Origin: Ignavibacteria bacterium
GTDB taxonomy: Bacteria > Bacteroidota > Ignavibacteria > Kapaibacteriales > Kapaibacteriaceae
Length of the DNA: 64,000 bases
Direction: 5' to 3'
Assembly: GCA_016873895.1 (NCBI GenBank)
Contig: VGVV01000004.1
Coordinates: 1-64,000 of the forward strand
A program made the position numbers and the translations under genes. The notes below the pieces were generated by a model. That model was not told where the DNA came from. It saw only the letters and a list, made by a program, of their open reading frames with translations, and did not search any database. This document shows, in pieces, positions 54,903 through 64,000 of this stretch (position 1 is the first letter of the stretch; each line of letters begins with the position of its first letter).

Positions 54903-57900
54903 TTAGCGAATGAGGGTAAGTTTCCCATTGACATACGATGAGAAGCCTTTACCATCTGTAAGTCGAACCACCACTTGGTACATGCCAGACATCGCTGCAT
55001 CGCCAGTATCATCATTCCCATCCCACACAATATCAGCCGTCTGCATGTCTGTTACATTCATCTCACGCTGAATGAGCATTCTACCGGCTAGATCAAAAAT
55101 CATGACTGTGGCTGAGAAGGGTCGCTGGCTGGCGTGGGTGTATCGAATCGTTGTTTGCGATGAGAAGGGATTAGGGAAGTTAAAAAGTCCCTCCGCCTGA
55201 ATACCCTCTTGCTGTTCTCCAATTCGAAACGTGGTTGTCTTTTCAGAAACATTGTTCAGCACATCCCATGCTCGCACGGTAACGGTATGAAGGCCCGACC
55301 CCAAGCCAAAGATTTGCTTCTGCGCAGTACCGGCGCGACTGTTCGTAAGGGATGTAGCAAACGTCGGTGTTAAGATCACTTGCTCGGGGTCGTTATCAAA
55401 CGATGCTGTTATATCGTGGCCAATACCTATCCCCGTCGTGTTGATGCCCGTTTCGTCTTCAAGATCAACGATCAGCACGGGATTCATGCGCACCAAGCCC
55501 CCTGGCAGAAACTTATGCGAATCCATGAATATCTGCATTTCGGGTCCATCAGTCTCAGGATCGGAAATACTTGTAACTCCGTCTACTACTACACGATCGG
55601 TCATCCCCATAGCAAACTGCTGCGTAGTACTTGCAGCATATCCATACAATCCTGCAGGTGATGCTGAGAATGAAATATCTTTCGGTACTACGAATGTTGC
55701 TTTGAAGCGTCCGCCTTCAACAGCAAACGAACCGCGGTACAGAGCTGGACCTGGCTTTGTAAATGTTACGACTGTCTTGTTAACGTCGTTATCCTGAAGC
55801 GTGATGCTGCGTCGTGCATCGAGAAGCGAGATCGTAACATGCCCTTGGAACGAGCTCACCGTTAGTGAATCCGACGAACCAATAACATCGCCCTCTACCA
55901 CAACAGTACCGAGAGCAGGGACCGTCACACGTGATGTATCGCTAACAATGTCCTTGCCATTGATGGATGTAAACCGAATGCGTTTGTTAGGAACGAGGAG
56001 CTGAAGAGTCGGATCGCCCAACAGATGAAACTTCTCATCATTATTACCATTGAAACGCTGCTTGATACGGTACATTGCCGTACCAACGGTGGCGAAGGCA
56101 CCTTGGTCATCACGTTCAAAAAGGTGTGAGTAGAAGGCTTCATTCAGAGCGGCATTTGACGTTGAATACACAACCCGAGCGGCGGAGAAAACACCAATGG
56201 CACCGCCTTCTGGTTTGAGAAGAATCTCCTCGGCACCCGATTGCGTTTCTGTCATATCATACCGAGCGAAATCGCATGTAGCAGCGGTCAGGAAGAACGG
56301 CTTCGACGAATTAAGCATGTCATTCGGTGTGGTCTCACGCTTGAATATTTCTTCGTGTGCCCAAACGCGAGGGTTGCCGTGACCAATCCAGTTCAGAAGC
56401 ACAGAGCCGGTAGTGTTGATTGTAGACAACATCTCCTGCGTAACAGCCGGCTTGCGACGTCCACGAGATACACTCTCAGTTGGATATTCTACCAAATAGA
56501 TTTTTTTCTCTTGAAACTCTTTTGGAACGAACTTGTTGGCGAGATCTTCGCTTTGATTTAGATGCAACGCGCCGTCGTTCTTCTCAGCGGCCTGACTATC
56601 ATCAGCAATCAGTGTAATACGTGTGCGCCAATCGTCTGTGGAAGATTCGGCTTCGTAGCGACGAAGCTTCTCAATGTATGCTTTACCCTGGACATTCGAG
56701 GATACTGGCACACGTCCAACCGCTATATCTGGCTGTGGATCATTGCGAACGATTCGTGCAAAGAAATCATCAGAGGTATAGGTTGTTAGTCCATATGCTT
56801 CATTGTCTGGGTCAAAACTCTCGTATGGTGGCACGTAGTTTGGCGCAGAGCTTGAAATGTTCTTGTAGTCAAAGTGTCCGTCGCCCCAGAGAACAGCATA
56901 CTGTGGTCGTGGTTGCCACGTAGTGTACGCCATTGCAAGGAAATCACGCATTGCCGTGGGATCGAGCATGCCATAGGAGAACTCCGCAAAGATCTCGTCT
57001 GTGGTAACTACGTTTGTTGATAGTCGGCCTTTACCAGACCGATATGCCGCAAAGGCCTCTGCAGATTCTCGTAGAGCAGGATGCGTGATAACGATCACGT
57101 CTGCTGCTCGGGGCTGCACTCGCAAGTTGGGAAAGGTAATGCGCGACAACTCAGTAGAGCGAATTGTCGATGTCAGAAGATATCGGCGCTGGACAGACTT
57201 TGACTGCAGTTCCTTAACGACAAACATCCCACCTGTAACGGATGCATTTTCGATCATGACCGGACGGGTGCGATCTGTAACATCAAAGCCAAACACTTCA
57301 CCCTGAAATCCATTGATGCCGTATTCGTGCACGCCATCAACCGGGGCCGACCAAAACTCATACGAGTTCTCATGTGCATTAAGGCTTCGTGGATAGTGTA
57401 TTTCAAACCAATCAATGATACCTGAAGAACTATTATCCGAGCTGTTGTAGGAGAATTTCAGAACACTTCTTCCGTCGGCTGATACACGTGCTGCTGGAAT
57501 TTTACCATCGCCAGAAATCGTAAAGGCATCCATGTAATCAGGCACGGCATCGATAGAGCGTTGCCCAATCAGCGTGTTGTTTTCCGAGATGGTCATATAC
57601 CCCGGCACATTGCCGCGGTGTCCAACAACATATCGATAGACAACGTCGCCAGTAGGCACGAATCCGGGCAGGATAGTCGTTATCGACACCGCCCCCTTGT
57701 TCTCTACTGAACGTCCATACCAGCGTCTGCCCGAGCCGTTAGAATACGGATGAACAAGCTCTTCCTCTTGGAAGAGGCGTCCTATCGTCGTGGTAGGCTT
57801 TAAGGCGGCATCACCAGCGGCTGCACTGCGCACGGCCGCGCGCGCACCATCGGCTCCGCCATAGGTTACGTAGTACTGAGCCTTTGTTGCATAGTGATGG

Positions 57901-58790
57901 ATATTATGCTCAATGCCATCTTTTGTAACCGACCACCCTGTCAGCCCGGAAGCATAAAAGAGTACTTCCCGTATTGAACCGTCTTGTTCTGTTCTCACCA
58001 TGATCGGCTGCTCGCAAAGTGTATTGCTCTTGGCAGAATCAACAGACTCTGGCAACTCCATACCACCGCGTCCAAACACCTTGAGCGTGCGCGCCGCGTC
58101 TGCATCAGTAGGTATGCCCGCTCCGCGCAGCTGATCGCGTGTAACACGATAGATGCCTTCTTCATTAACACGAAGTGCAAATACATTTGTCAATGTTTCA
58201 AGACCCTGAGCTTGATCGCCCTTTGCGTTGGAGCGCACATTCGCGGGGTTTATCCAGTAAGGGGCTTGCGGATTGAGAACAGACAGCATAGTTGGTGCTG
58301 CCCTACCCGAACGCTCTACACCAGAGAGCTTAACAGTGCACGCGTGATTCTTGTACCACTGCAGTGTCCCATTCTTTGATTGCTCAGCAACCACAACCGA
58401 GAGGCGAGCAACATGTCTGTCGCCTGCTACTCCTTGATAACCAATCTCAACAGCACGCTGCTGGGGTGCAGGAAACACGTGCTCCGCGCTTGGCCCATGT
58501 GAATGCAGAAAAGGTTCAATGATTGAATCAGACAACGTGGATGCAATATTAGCAAGTTCGAATCCTTGCTCACCGGGCACGATAATGTCTGCGCTTGCGA
58601 TAATCTGACGTATCGCCCCATCAGCAGACCTATGCTCGCGCAATGCAGGTCCATGCAGCATTGTGGGATCGGCGTAATACTCAATGCGAAGTTGCGTGGC
58701 CGAGCTACGCACGACACGGAAACCAGTATCGATTCCGGCAAACAATGTCGTTGCTGCCAGCAACATGCTCAGTACGAGGAGTCTTGCCAT
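54903..58790 (-). CDS. porU: type IX secretion sortase PorU (C25 peptidase)
   Basis: A 1295-aa outer-membrane sortase that cleaves T9SS C-terminal signals and attaches cargo. Signal peptide MARLLVLSMLLAATTLFA (an ATG at 58826 would add 12 residues without improving it). The gingipain-like C25 domain spans about residues 560-920, with VLWGDGHFDYK, LLNWIGHGNPRVWAHEEIF (catalytic His) and FFLTAATCDFARYD (catalytic Cys). The C-terminal ~80 residues (FNFPNPFSSQTTIRYTH ... GMYQVVVRLTDGKG) form a FlgD-like/Por tail, normal for PorU. Followed by porV; the unit starts after the tRNA-Gly terminator. Confidence 0.93.
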   Translation of the reverse strand: MARLLVLSMLLAATTLFAGIDTGFRVVRSSATQLRIEYYADPTMLHGPALREHRSADGAIRQIIASADIIVPGEQGFELANIASTLSDSIIEPFLHSHGPSAEHVFPAPQQRAVEIGYQGVAGDRHVARLSVVVAEQSKNGTLQWYKNHACTVKLSGVERSGRAAPTMLSVLNPQAPYWINPANVRSNAKGDQAQGLETLTNVFALRVNEEGIYRVTRDQLRGAGIPTDADAARTLKVFGRGGMELPESVDSAKSNTLCEQPIMVRTEQDGSIREVLFYASGLTGWSVTKDGIEHNIHHYATKAQYYVTYGGADGARAAVRSAAAGDAALKPTTTIGRLFQEEELVHPYSNGSGRRWYGRSVENKGAVSITTILPGFVPTGDVVYRYVVGHRGNVPGYMTISENNTLIGQRSIDAVPDYMDAFTISGDGKIPAARVSADGRSVLKFSYNSSDNSSSGIIDWFEIHYPRSLNAHENSYEFWSAPVDGVHEYGINGFQGEVFGFDVTDRTRPVMIENASVTGGMFVVKELQSKSVQRRYLLTSTIRSTELSRITFPNLRVQPRAADVIVITHPALRESAEAFAAYRSGKGRLSTNVVTTDEIFAEFSYGMLDPTAMRDFLAMAYTTWQPRPQYAVLWGDGHFDYKNISSSAPNYVPPYESFDPDNEAYGLTTYTSDDFFARIVRNDPQPDIAVGRVPVSSNVQGKAYIEKLRRYEAESSTDDWRTRITLIADDSQAAEKNDGALHLNQSEDLANKFVPKEFQEKKIYLVEYPTESVSRGRRKPAVTQEMLSTINTTGSVLLNWIGHGNPRVWAHEEIFKRETTPNDMLNSSKPFFLTAATCDFARYDMTETQSGAEEILLKPEGGAIGVFSAARVVYSTSNAALNEAFYSHLFERDDQGAFATVGTAMYRIKQRFNGNNDEKFHLLGDPTLQLLVPNKRIRFTSINGKDIVSDTSRVTVPALGTVVVEGDVIGSSDSLTVSSFQGHVTISLLDARRSITLQDNDVNKTVVTFTKPGPALYRGSFAVEGGRFKATFVVPKDISFSASPAGLYGYAASTTQQFAMGMTDRVVVDGVTSISDPETDGPEMQIFMDSHKFLPGGLVRMNPVLIVDLEDETGINTTGIGIGHDITASFDNDPEQVILTPTFATSLTNSRAGTAQKQIFGLGSGLHTVTVRAWDVLNNVSEKTTTFRIGEQQEGIQAEGLFNFPNPFSSQTTIRYTHASQRPFSATVMIFDLAGRMLIQREMNVTDMQTADIVWDGNDDTGDAAMSGMYQVVVRLTDGKGFSSYVNGKLTLIR

Positions 58791-58897
58791 GTTCTTGATC
58801 AATGATGAATGTCGACAGAAAACCATCTACGAAACCGCTCATAGTTTGACGCAGCAGCCAACAACTCTAGTGTTATCTCTCGTGCGAAATTTACTGC

Positions 58898-58942
58898 AAA
58901 AAAAATGCCTCGCCATCAGGGGGGAATGAGATGGCAAGGCAT
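58898..58942 (-). terminator. rho-independent terminator after tRNA-Gly
   Basis: A 13-base stem ATGCCTTGCCATC/GATGGCGAGGCAT (one mismatch) on the minus strand followed by eight T's. It ends the tRNA-Gly transcript. Confidence 0.9.
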
Positions 58943-58976
58943 GCAGCATAAAGAGGAAGTGACGACTTGCGTCGTC

Positions 58977-59050
<74 letters not shown>

Positions 59051-59064
59051 GTGGAAGAACAATG

Positions 59065-59095
59065 CAAAACTAGTCGAAGCATGCATACAAGTCAA
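59065..59095 (-). promoter_or_regulatory. Bacteroidota-type promoter of tRNA-Gly
   Basis: On the minus strand TTG (59095-59093), 20 bases, then TAGTTTTG (59072-59065). Transcription would start near 59059, nine bases before the mature tRNA. The remaining gap to lipB (59096-59247) holds a single DnaA-box-like TTATCCACA and nothing else I can name. Confidence 0.65.
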
Positions 59096-59247
59096 ACCCA
59101 TTTTTTTCCCATCATCCTAAACCCTTGTATTTCCGCGATCTTAGGGTGAGCAAATGAGTTATCCACATGCCAAGAACGGCGATTTCGGAGCAGTATCAGA
59201 AAGGGTACTGCGAATTAAGCCTATATTTTACAACCAATTACAGCAAT

Positions 59248-59874
59248 TCAACTAAACTTGGCAAAGAATTGCTGCGCCACATGTTCCTGTACGGTCGCAA
59301 ATGGTAATTCTGCCCCCAGAACCTCAGACATCGAGGTAACGCCCATTTCAGTGATTCCGCATGGAACTATGGCTGAAAATAGGCCTAGATCGTTGTTTAC
59401 GTTAAGGGCAAAACCATGGGAGGTAACCCATCGGCTGCAATGAATTCCGATAGCACAGATCTTATGTACCTGGCCGATCCACACCCCAGTGAGCGAATCA
59501 ACGCGTCCAGACTCGATATCAAACTCTGCTAAGGCATCGATAACACATTGCTCGATGGTGCGCAGGAACCAATGCAGATCTGGCTTGGATCGCTGCAGGT
59601 TGAAGATCGGATATCCAACCAGCTGCCCAGGATTGTGCATCGTTGCCTCCCCGCCTCTGTCAATCTCGATAACCTCAACCCCCATCGCTGAAAGCAACTC
59701 AGAACTCGCAAGTATGCTACCAGCCTGCGTGTTGCGTCCGAGAGTAATGACGGGCCGGTGCTGGCAAAAGACCAACGTGTCGGGATGATCTTGATGCAGA
59801 ATGGCGTCGGTCAACTCACGTTGCCGACGCCACGCATCGTTAAAATCAAGCACTCCCCAATCTTCTACGATCAT
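59248..59874 (-). CDS. lipB: lipoyl(octanoyl) transferase LipB
   Basis: Transfers octanoate from ACP to E2/GcvH lipoyl domains, 208 aa. RGGEATMHNPGQLVGYPIFN is the signature loop, KICAIGIH carries the catalytic Lys, HGFALNVN follows, and VPCGITEMGVTSM holds the catalytic Cys. The ATG at 59874 is preferred over a GTG at 59895 that would overlap lpdA. It starts five bases past lpdA, linking lipoylation to E3. Confidence 0.95.
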   Translation of the reverse strand: MIVEDWGVLDFNDAWRRQRELTDAILHQDHPDTLVFCQHRPVITLGRNTQAGSILASSELLSAMGVEVIEIDRGGEATMHNPGQLVGYPIFNLQRSKPDLHWFLRTIEQCVIDALAEFDIESGRVDSLTGVWIGQVHKICAIGIHCSRWVTSHGFALNVNNDLGLFSAIVPCGITEMGVTSMSEVLGAELPFATVQEHVAQQFFAKFS

Positions 59875-59879
59875 GGGGC

Positions 59880-61283
59880 TTAGAAGTTTACACACTCATC
59901 ATAAGCCAGAGCGGCAGATTCCATGATCGCCTCGCTAAGCGTTGGGTGGGCATGAATAGTCTTAAAGATCGTTGGTCCTGTTGCGCCCAGATTACGTGCA
60001 ATGCCCATCTCGCCGATCATCTCAGTTACATCCGGACCAATCATATGGGCACCAAGGATTTCTCCATACTTGGCATCGAAGACCAGCTTTACAAAGCCTT
60101 GAGCCTTGCCTATGCCGTGAGCCTTTCCGTTAGCCGTAAATGGGAACTTGCCAACCTTGACCTCATATCCTGCTTCTTTGGCCTTCTTTTCCGTAAGGCC
60201 AATGCTGGCTACCTGCGGCTGACAATACGTACAGCCCGGGATGTTGTTATAGTCTACCCCATCGGTATGATGCCCGGCAATGTGCTCGGCAGCAGCGATA
60301 CCTTCAGCAGACGCCTTATGCGCGAGCCACGGGGCACCAGCCACATCGCCAATGGCATAGATGTTGGGTACATTCGTGCGCATATACTTGTCTACTTTCA
60401 ACCAGCCGCGCTCGGGCACAATACCAACGTTCTCTAGCCCGATATTTTCGATGTTGCCCTGCACGCCGATTGCGTTCAAAGCCAAATCGGCCGTAAGTGT
60501 TTCAACAGTGCCGTCTTTCTTTTCGACAATTACTTCTACTCCCTTACCCTTCTTTTTCGCAGACTGCACCTTTGTTTCCGTGAGGATCTTCATTTTATCA
60601 CGCTCGAGAGATTTGCGAAGCTCCTTGCAGACATCATCATCTTCTACAGGAAGAATGCGGTCCTGCATTTCAATCACCGTAACGGCCGTGCCAAACGATT
60701 GATAGAAATAGGCGAATTCAATTCCGATAGCACCAGCACCCATGATGATCATCGACTTTGGTGTCTTCTGCTGCAGCATGGCTTCTGTTGACGTAAGAAT
60801 GTACTCACGATCAACCTCGATGCCTGGGATCATGCGCGGACGCGCACCCGTTGCGATCATGATGGTCCTACACGTAATCGAATCAGTAACCACTCCGCTC
60901 TCATCTTTCACCTCAACGGTAGTTGAGTTCTTGATAGAGCCCCATCCCTTGACTTGGGTAACCTTGTACTTCTTGAACAGGAAGGTAACCCCGCCACTCA
61001 TTTTGTCGGCAACTCCGCGAGAGCGGGCAATAACCTTGGAGAAGTCTACATCGATGTTCTTAATACCAAAGCCATAATCGTCTGCATGCTTGAGAAAATT
61101 CATGTATTCTGCATTCTTAAGCAGTGACTTGGATGGTATACATCCCCAGTTCAGGCAGACGCCACCAACTCTGTCACGCTCGATGCATGCAACCTTGAGT
61201 CCAAGCTGTGATGCGCGAATTGCGGCTACATATCCGCCAGGTCCAGAGCCGATTACTACGAGGTCAAATGTGTGCTGATTCAT
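59880..61283 (-). CDS. lpdA: dihydrolipoyl dehydrogenase (E3)
   Basis: FAD enzyme reoxidising dihydrolipoamide in 2-oxoacid complexes and glycine cleavage, 467 aa. VIGSGPGGYVAAIRASQLG binds FAD, GGVCLNWGCIPSKSLL has the redox Cys pair, IMGAGAIGIEFAYFYQSFG binds NAD, and HAHPTLSEAIMES gives the His/Glu relay at the C terminus. A TAACTTTG box lies 48-55 bases upstream, after the complex III terminator. Confidence 0.97.
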   Translation of the reverse strand: MNQHTFDLVVIGSGPGGYVAAIRASQLGLKVACIERDRVGGVCLNWGCIPSKSLLKNAEYMNFLKHADDYGFGIKNIDVDFSKVIARSRGVADKMSGGVTFLFKKYKVTQVKGWGSIKNSTTVEVKDESGVVTDSITCRTIMIATGARPRMIPGIEVDREYILTSTEAMLQQKTPKSMIIMGAGAIGIEFAYFYQSFGTAVTVIEMQDRILPVEDDDVCKELRKSLERDKMKILTETKVQSAKKKGKGVEVIVEKKDGTVETLTADLALNAIGVQGNIENIGLENVGIVPERGWLKVDKYMRTNVPNIYAIGDVAGAPWLAHKASAEGIAAAEHIAGHHTDGVDYNNIPGCTYCQPQVASIGLTEKKAKEAGYEVKVGKFPFTANGKAHGIGKAQGFVKLVFDAKYGEILGAHMIGPDVTEMIGEMGIARNLGATGPTIFKTIHAHPTLSEAIMESAALAYDECVNF

Positions 61284-61330
61284 GGAAATTACAATGTGGG
61301 TAAATGATCAATCTGCGATGTAACATGTAG

Positions 61331-61338
61331 CAAAGTTA
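61331..61338 (-). promoter_or_regulatory. TAnnTTTG -7 element before lpdA
   Basis: TAACTTTG on the minus strand, 47 bases before the lpdA ATG and after the act-operon terminator. No TTG at the 20-base position. Confidence 0.4.
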
Positions 61339-61365
61339 CGGAGTTTCATAACGTTGCCTATAACG

Positions 61366-61401
61366 AAAAACGGCCCTCATGCTTGTATGCAGAGGGCCGT
61401 T
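61366..61401 (-). terminator. rho-independent terminator of the act operon
   Basis: A 10-bp stem AACGGCCCTC/GAGGGCCGTT with a small inner hairpin and TTTTTC after it on the minus strand, beginning about 20 bases past the actF stop. Confidence 0.9.
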
Positions 61402-61419
61402 ACTTGTTGTTCAACAAAT

Positions 61420-62628
61420 CTAGCTGTGGTATGATCTCGACTCGTGCAAGAGCGGGTCGTTCACAGCAACGGCGCTGTGCTTCTGGAAGTTCTTCATCGC
61501 CAGGATCAGGAAGATACCTCCGAAGAACAACCATCCGGTTAGCTCAGGCCAGCTGAATACTACGCCATCTATTTTCAAGATGTGGTGTCCTACAGCAGGC
61601 ATAACAATCCAGACAATGTCTATGAAGTGCGACAGCAGTATGATGATGCCCGCAACAACCAGAATGTTTGTTTTACGCTTTACGTCTTGACGCAGCAGAA
61701 CCATAAATGGCACAAGGAAATGCGTTGCGATCAAAGCATATCCAAAGTACTCCCAGCCGTGCGCCATACGATAGGTAAAGTAGATTGTCTCTTCTGGAAG
61801 GTTGGCATACCAGATGATGAAGTATTGTGAGAAGGCTATATATGCCCAGAACACAGAGAAAGCGAACATCAGCTTGCCAAGATCATGAAAGTGCTCGGGC
61901 GTAATGTATTCGCGCAGATGGCCGTTGTTGTAGAGCACAACAACTGTTATCGCGATGATCGACAGTGACCCAACAAAGTGTCCTGCAAAGCTGTAAACAC
62001 CCCAAATCGTCGAGAACCAGTGAGGCTCTAGTGACATCAATAAGTCAAACGCCGCAAATGTTATCGTGATTGCATACAGCAATACGAACGGTGCAGCACG
62101 TTTCCAATTCTTACGAGTTGGAGTAATGTCGCTACCAGTACTGTCTTGCTTGATGGAATTACCAATAATAAAGCGGTGCATCAGGAACCATGCAAGCACA
62201 TAGAACGCAATGCGAATAGCAAAAAACATCGTATTGAGGTAAGGGGCTTTCTTTATCAAGATTGGATCTGTGGCCGCACTTTCATGCGTCCATTCATAAA
62301 TCGAACCATGATGCATAAAGACATTAGCCACAATCGGCAATACAAGTATGGCAAGCACTGGAACCATGCCCGTGTAATTCTCGGCAACGCGACGTAACGA
62401 AGTGCTCCAACCAGCACGCGCGAGAAACTGGAGCGCGGAGAAGAACATCATGGTTACACTAATGCCTGCGAAATACCAGAAGCCTATCAGATAGTCGGCA
62501 AAGAAACGCCCTGCACCAGCCGTTACGTACGTTGCAACAAGCCCAAGGGCACCGATTGCTGCAAGCCCAAGACCAAGCTTGCTGATCTTTGCAACGACTG
62601 GACTTGAACCAAGATTTACATGTGACAT
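61420..62628 (-). CDS. actF: alternative complex III subunit ActF
   Basis: A 402-aa membrane subunit of the quinol:cytochrome-c oxidoreductase (ACIII/MFIcc). It has about ten hydrophobic helices. FLMHRFIIGNS, LMSLEPHWFSTIWGVYSFAG and FSVFWAYIAFSQYFIIWYAN are ActF motifs; NrfD/PsrC-like segments in between. Last gene of actC-D-E-F, with the terminator following. Confidence 0.92.
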   Translation of the reverse strand: MSHVNLGSSPVVAKISKLGLGLAAIGALGLVATYVTAGAGRFFADYLIGFWYFAGISVTMMFFSALQFLARAGWSTSLRRVAENYTGMVPVLAILVLPIVANVFMHHGSIYEWTHESAATDPILIKKAPYLNTMFFAIRIAFYVLAWFLMHRFIIGNSIKQDSTGSDITPTRKNWKRAAPFVLLYAITITFAAFDLLMSLEPHWFSTIWGVYSFAGHFVGSLSIIAITVVVLYNNGHLREYITPEHFHDLGKLMFAFSVFWAYIAFSQYFIIWYANLPEETIYFTYRMAHGWEYFGYALIATHFLVPFMVLLRQDVKRKTNILVVAGIIILLSHFIDIVWIVMPAVGHHILKIDGVVFSWPELTGWLFFGGIFLILAMKNFQKHSAVAVNDPLLHESRSYHS

Positions 62629-62647
62629 TTCTATTCTCCCCTCGTTC

Positions 62648-63277
62648 TTAGTTCTTGGCAGCTGCAGCTGCGATTGGGTTGCTCGCTACGCCTTCAACTT
62701 TTTGAAGCGTACGCAGATAACGAATAATTGCCCAACGATCGATTGGATCGATTTTGTCTGCATAACTCGGCATCAGGTTCTGTCCTGCACTGATGATGTG
62801 AAAGATGCGCGCATTGGACAGTGCCGCTGTTTCCGAACGTGTCAGATTAGGAATTCCTGCCCACCCCTTCTTTGAGATTGCAGAATTCTCGCTAACACCA
62901 TCGAAATAGTGACACGGCGAACAGAACGTGTTAAAGCGATTCTGTCCACGTGCCAGAACAAACTCTGAATTCTTTGGTAAGTCCGATGGTTCCACGTTCG
63001 CTGTTTCGGCGGCGTCGATGTCTCCAGGGCCAAGAGGATACGTTGTCGTGCCTCGTGCAAGTGAACCTTCTACCGGTTCACGCAAGCTCTTGCCATCGGC
63101 GAAGAAGGTATTAGGCGACTGCGGTATTGCCTTGAATTGGAGATCAAGGTTAGGCTGTATCTCTATCGGTGTGTTTGTAGAGAACCACGTCTTTTGTCCT
63201 GTAAACAACATGACGAGCAGCACTGCCAAGCCAAGGCCTAAGCCTAACAGTAGGATATGCGAGAATCGTAGTTTCAT
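62648..63277 (-). CDS. actE: alternative complex III cytochrome c subunit ActE
   Basis: A 209-aa monohaem cytochrome c with an N-terminal signal/anchor helix (HILLLGLGLGLAVLLVMLF). The haem site is CSPCH (FCSPCHYFDGVSEN, near residue 118) and the axial Met is probably in QNLMPSYADKI. Accepts electrons in complex III. Ends 20 bases before actF. Confidence 0.92.
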   Translation of the reverse strand: MKLRFSHILLLGLGLGLAVLLVMLFTGQKTWFSTNTPIEIQPNLDLQFKAIPQSPNTFFADGKSLREPVEGSLARGTTTYPLGPGDIDAAETANVEPSDLPKNSEFVLARGQNRFNTFCSPCHYFDGVSENSAISKKGWAGIPNLTRSETAALSNARIFHIISAGQNLMPSYADKIDPIDRWAIIRYLRTLQKVEGVASNPIAAAAAKN

Positions 63278-63302
63278 GCTAGTAAGCTAGTGTTGTTCAA
63301 CA

Positions 63303-63845
63303 TTATTCAACGGAGGAGTGAACGAGGTGCACGTTTGCAGCGCCTAAGTCCGAGAGGAGCGCCGGCGTTTCCGTTGCAGAAAATCTATCATCGTCGGCAT
63401 CAATGGTTACAACAAATGTGTCGTCGGTTGCTTTGTGAAACGATGTGTCGTCTTGATAGCGATTATACCATGTTGGGATGCGGCACAGGTGAAACAACCC
63501 GAATACGGTAAAGAGGGCTGTGCCGAGAATCGACAACTCAAAGTCGATTGGCATAGAGAACTGCCAATTGAAAAACCCCTTACCACCGATATTCAGCTTG
63601 TAGTCCACTGCGCCAGTCCAAAACTGCAGACCAAGTGCAGATGTAAGACCGCCACACAAACCAGCGAACGAGATGTACGTAAGGATTGAGCGCTTAATGC
63701 CCATTGCTTTGTCAAGCCCGTGCACAGGATATGGCGTGTAAATATCCCATTTACGGAATCCTGCATCACGAAGCTTCTCAGCTACTTGTACAACGACATT
63801 CACATCTGTGAATTCGCCGATTATGCCCGTTGGTGTTGTGCTCAT
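63303..63845 (-). CDS. actD: alternative complex III membrane subunit ActD (DUF3341)
   Basis: A 180-aa subunit of complex III. GIIGEFTDVNVVVQVAEKL and DIYTPYPVHGLDKAMGIKRS are typical of ActD, followed by two membrane helices (about residues 60-80 and 100-130). An upstream TTG-started frame to 63890 would overlap actC's end; the ATG at 63845 is chosen. It lies 25 bases before actE. Confidence 0.9.
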   Translation of the reverse strand: MSTTPTGIIGEFTDVNVVVQVAEKLRDAGFRKWDIYTPYPVHGLDKAMGIKRSILTYISFAGLCGGLTSALGLQFWTGAVDYKLNIGGKGFFNWQFSMPIDFELSILGTALFTVFGLFHLCRIPTWYNRYQDDTSFHKATDDTFVVTIDADDDRFSATETPALLSDLGAANVHLVHSSVE

Positions 63846-63886
63846 AGTGTCGAAATCCTTGATGTCGGTTCTGGCTGTTTTATCAA

Positions 63887-64000
63887 TCAATGTGAATCGT
63901 GCGAGTGGTGATGGTGGTGCGATGGTTGCGCCCCAGGCATAATGCTCTTGATTTCAGCGATTGCGATTACAGGTACAAACTTTGCGAAGAGAAGGAACAG
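63887..64000 (-). CDS. actC: alternative complex III subunit ActC, 3' end only
   Basis: The last 37 residues of an NrfD/PsrC-like subunit: LFLLFAKFVPVIAIAEIKSI, then PGAQP and a histidine-rich end (SHHHHHSHDSH). The FAKFVPVIAIAEIK stretch is the ActC C terminus; the rest lies outside the window. It lies 41 bases before actD. Confidence 0.75.
   Translation of the reverse strand: MFLLFAKFVPVIAIAEIKSIMPGAQPSHHHHHSHDSH

Noticed and set aside
59159..59167. TTATCCACA, a perfect DnaA box, in the gap between tRNA-Gly and lipB
   Set aside because: Only one exact box; no cluster, no AT-rich unwinding region and no dnaA/dnaN nearby. One such site by chance is expected in a window of this size.

Overview
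The window looks like chromosomal DNA of a Gram-negative bacterium from the Bacteroidota/Chlorobiota side of the tree, most likely an Ignavibacteria- or Kapabacteria-like lineage. The evidence is a type IX secretion sortase/outer-membrane pair (porU-porV) with a secreted protein carrying a T9SS-type tail, an alternative complex III operon (actC-D-E-F), bacillithiol synthesis (bshA), LPS genes (kdsA, lptC), and promoters with the Bacteroidota-type -7 element TAnnTTTG. Species cannot be told from the sequence alone. Most genes lie on the minus strand. The plus strand carries yigZ, ftsK, a T9SS cargo gene, glyA, a broken ompA-like gene and dedA.

Layout. 1-4.5 kb is an eroded accessory patch: an IS3-type transposase fragment abuts a truncated HNH nuclease gene, next to an intact GmrSD-like restriction protein with extra C-terminal domains, an orphan small ORF, a secreted protein and short repeats. 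4.5-10.1 kb is a minus-strand run: bshA, M20 dipeptidase, EamA transporter, 5-formyl-THF cyclo-ligase, biotinyl carrier protein, OmpA-like protein. 10.7-21.1 kb is the lipid cluster yceD-rpmF-plsX-fabH-fabD-fabG-acpP-fabF-rnc, followed by a large peptidase/propeller/barrel protein. 21.2-26.9 kb holds exbB-exbD-exbD-tonB, a terminator, then a small membrane protein, a PstS-like lipoprotein and a TPR protein. 27-35.8 kb holds hup, pyrB-carB-prmC, and kdsA-lptC-tpiA-pgsA-pgpA. 35.9-43.3 kb holds ftsK, a HAD phosphatase, a UvrD helicase and a fused E1 dehydrogenase. 43.4-48 kb holds the T9SS cargo gene, glyA and the ompA pseudogene. 48-54.9 kb holds tsaD, cinA, rplS, a secreted protein, pruA, dedA and porV. 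54.9-64 kb holds porU, tRNA-Gly, lipB, lpdA and actF-E-D-C (actC runs off the end).

How the genes fit together. Fatty-acid initiation and elongation (plsX, fabHDGF, acpP), phospholipid head-group synthesis (pgsA, pgpA), LPS (kdsA, lptC) and lipoylation (lipB, lpdA, fused E1) form an envelope and central-metabolism core. ExbB/ExbD/TonB, OmpA-like proteins and PorU/PorV serve the outer membrane. Complex III links quinol to cytochrome c.

Signals that gene calls do not explain are: (1) an octamer, ARGGGGCT, counted by hand 40 times in 64 kb in both orientations and several reading frames; (2) degenerate seven-base tandem repeats at three unlinked places, one inside the helicase gene and one forming a perfect 30-bp inverted repeat upstream of fabF; (3) matching TTG-N20-TAnnTTTG promoters at three transcription units; (4) a two-frameshift ompA-like gene, one shift sitting on a TAAG tandem duplication. 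I did not find a clearly new multi-gene system. The best accessory candidate is the multidomain GmrSD-like protein with its broken HNH partner.
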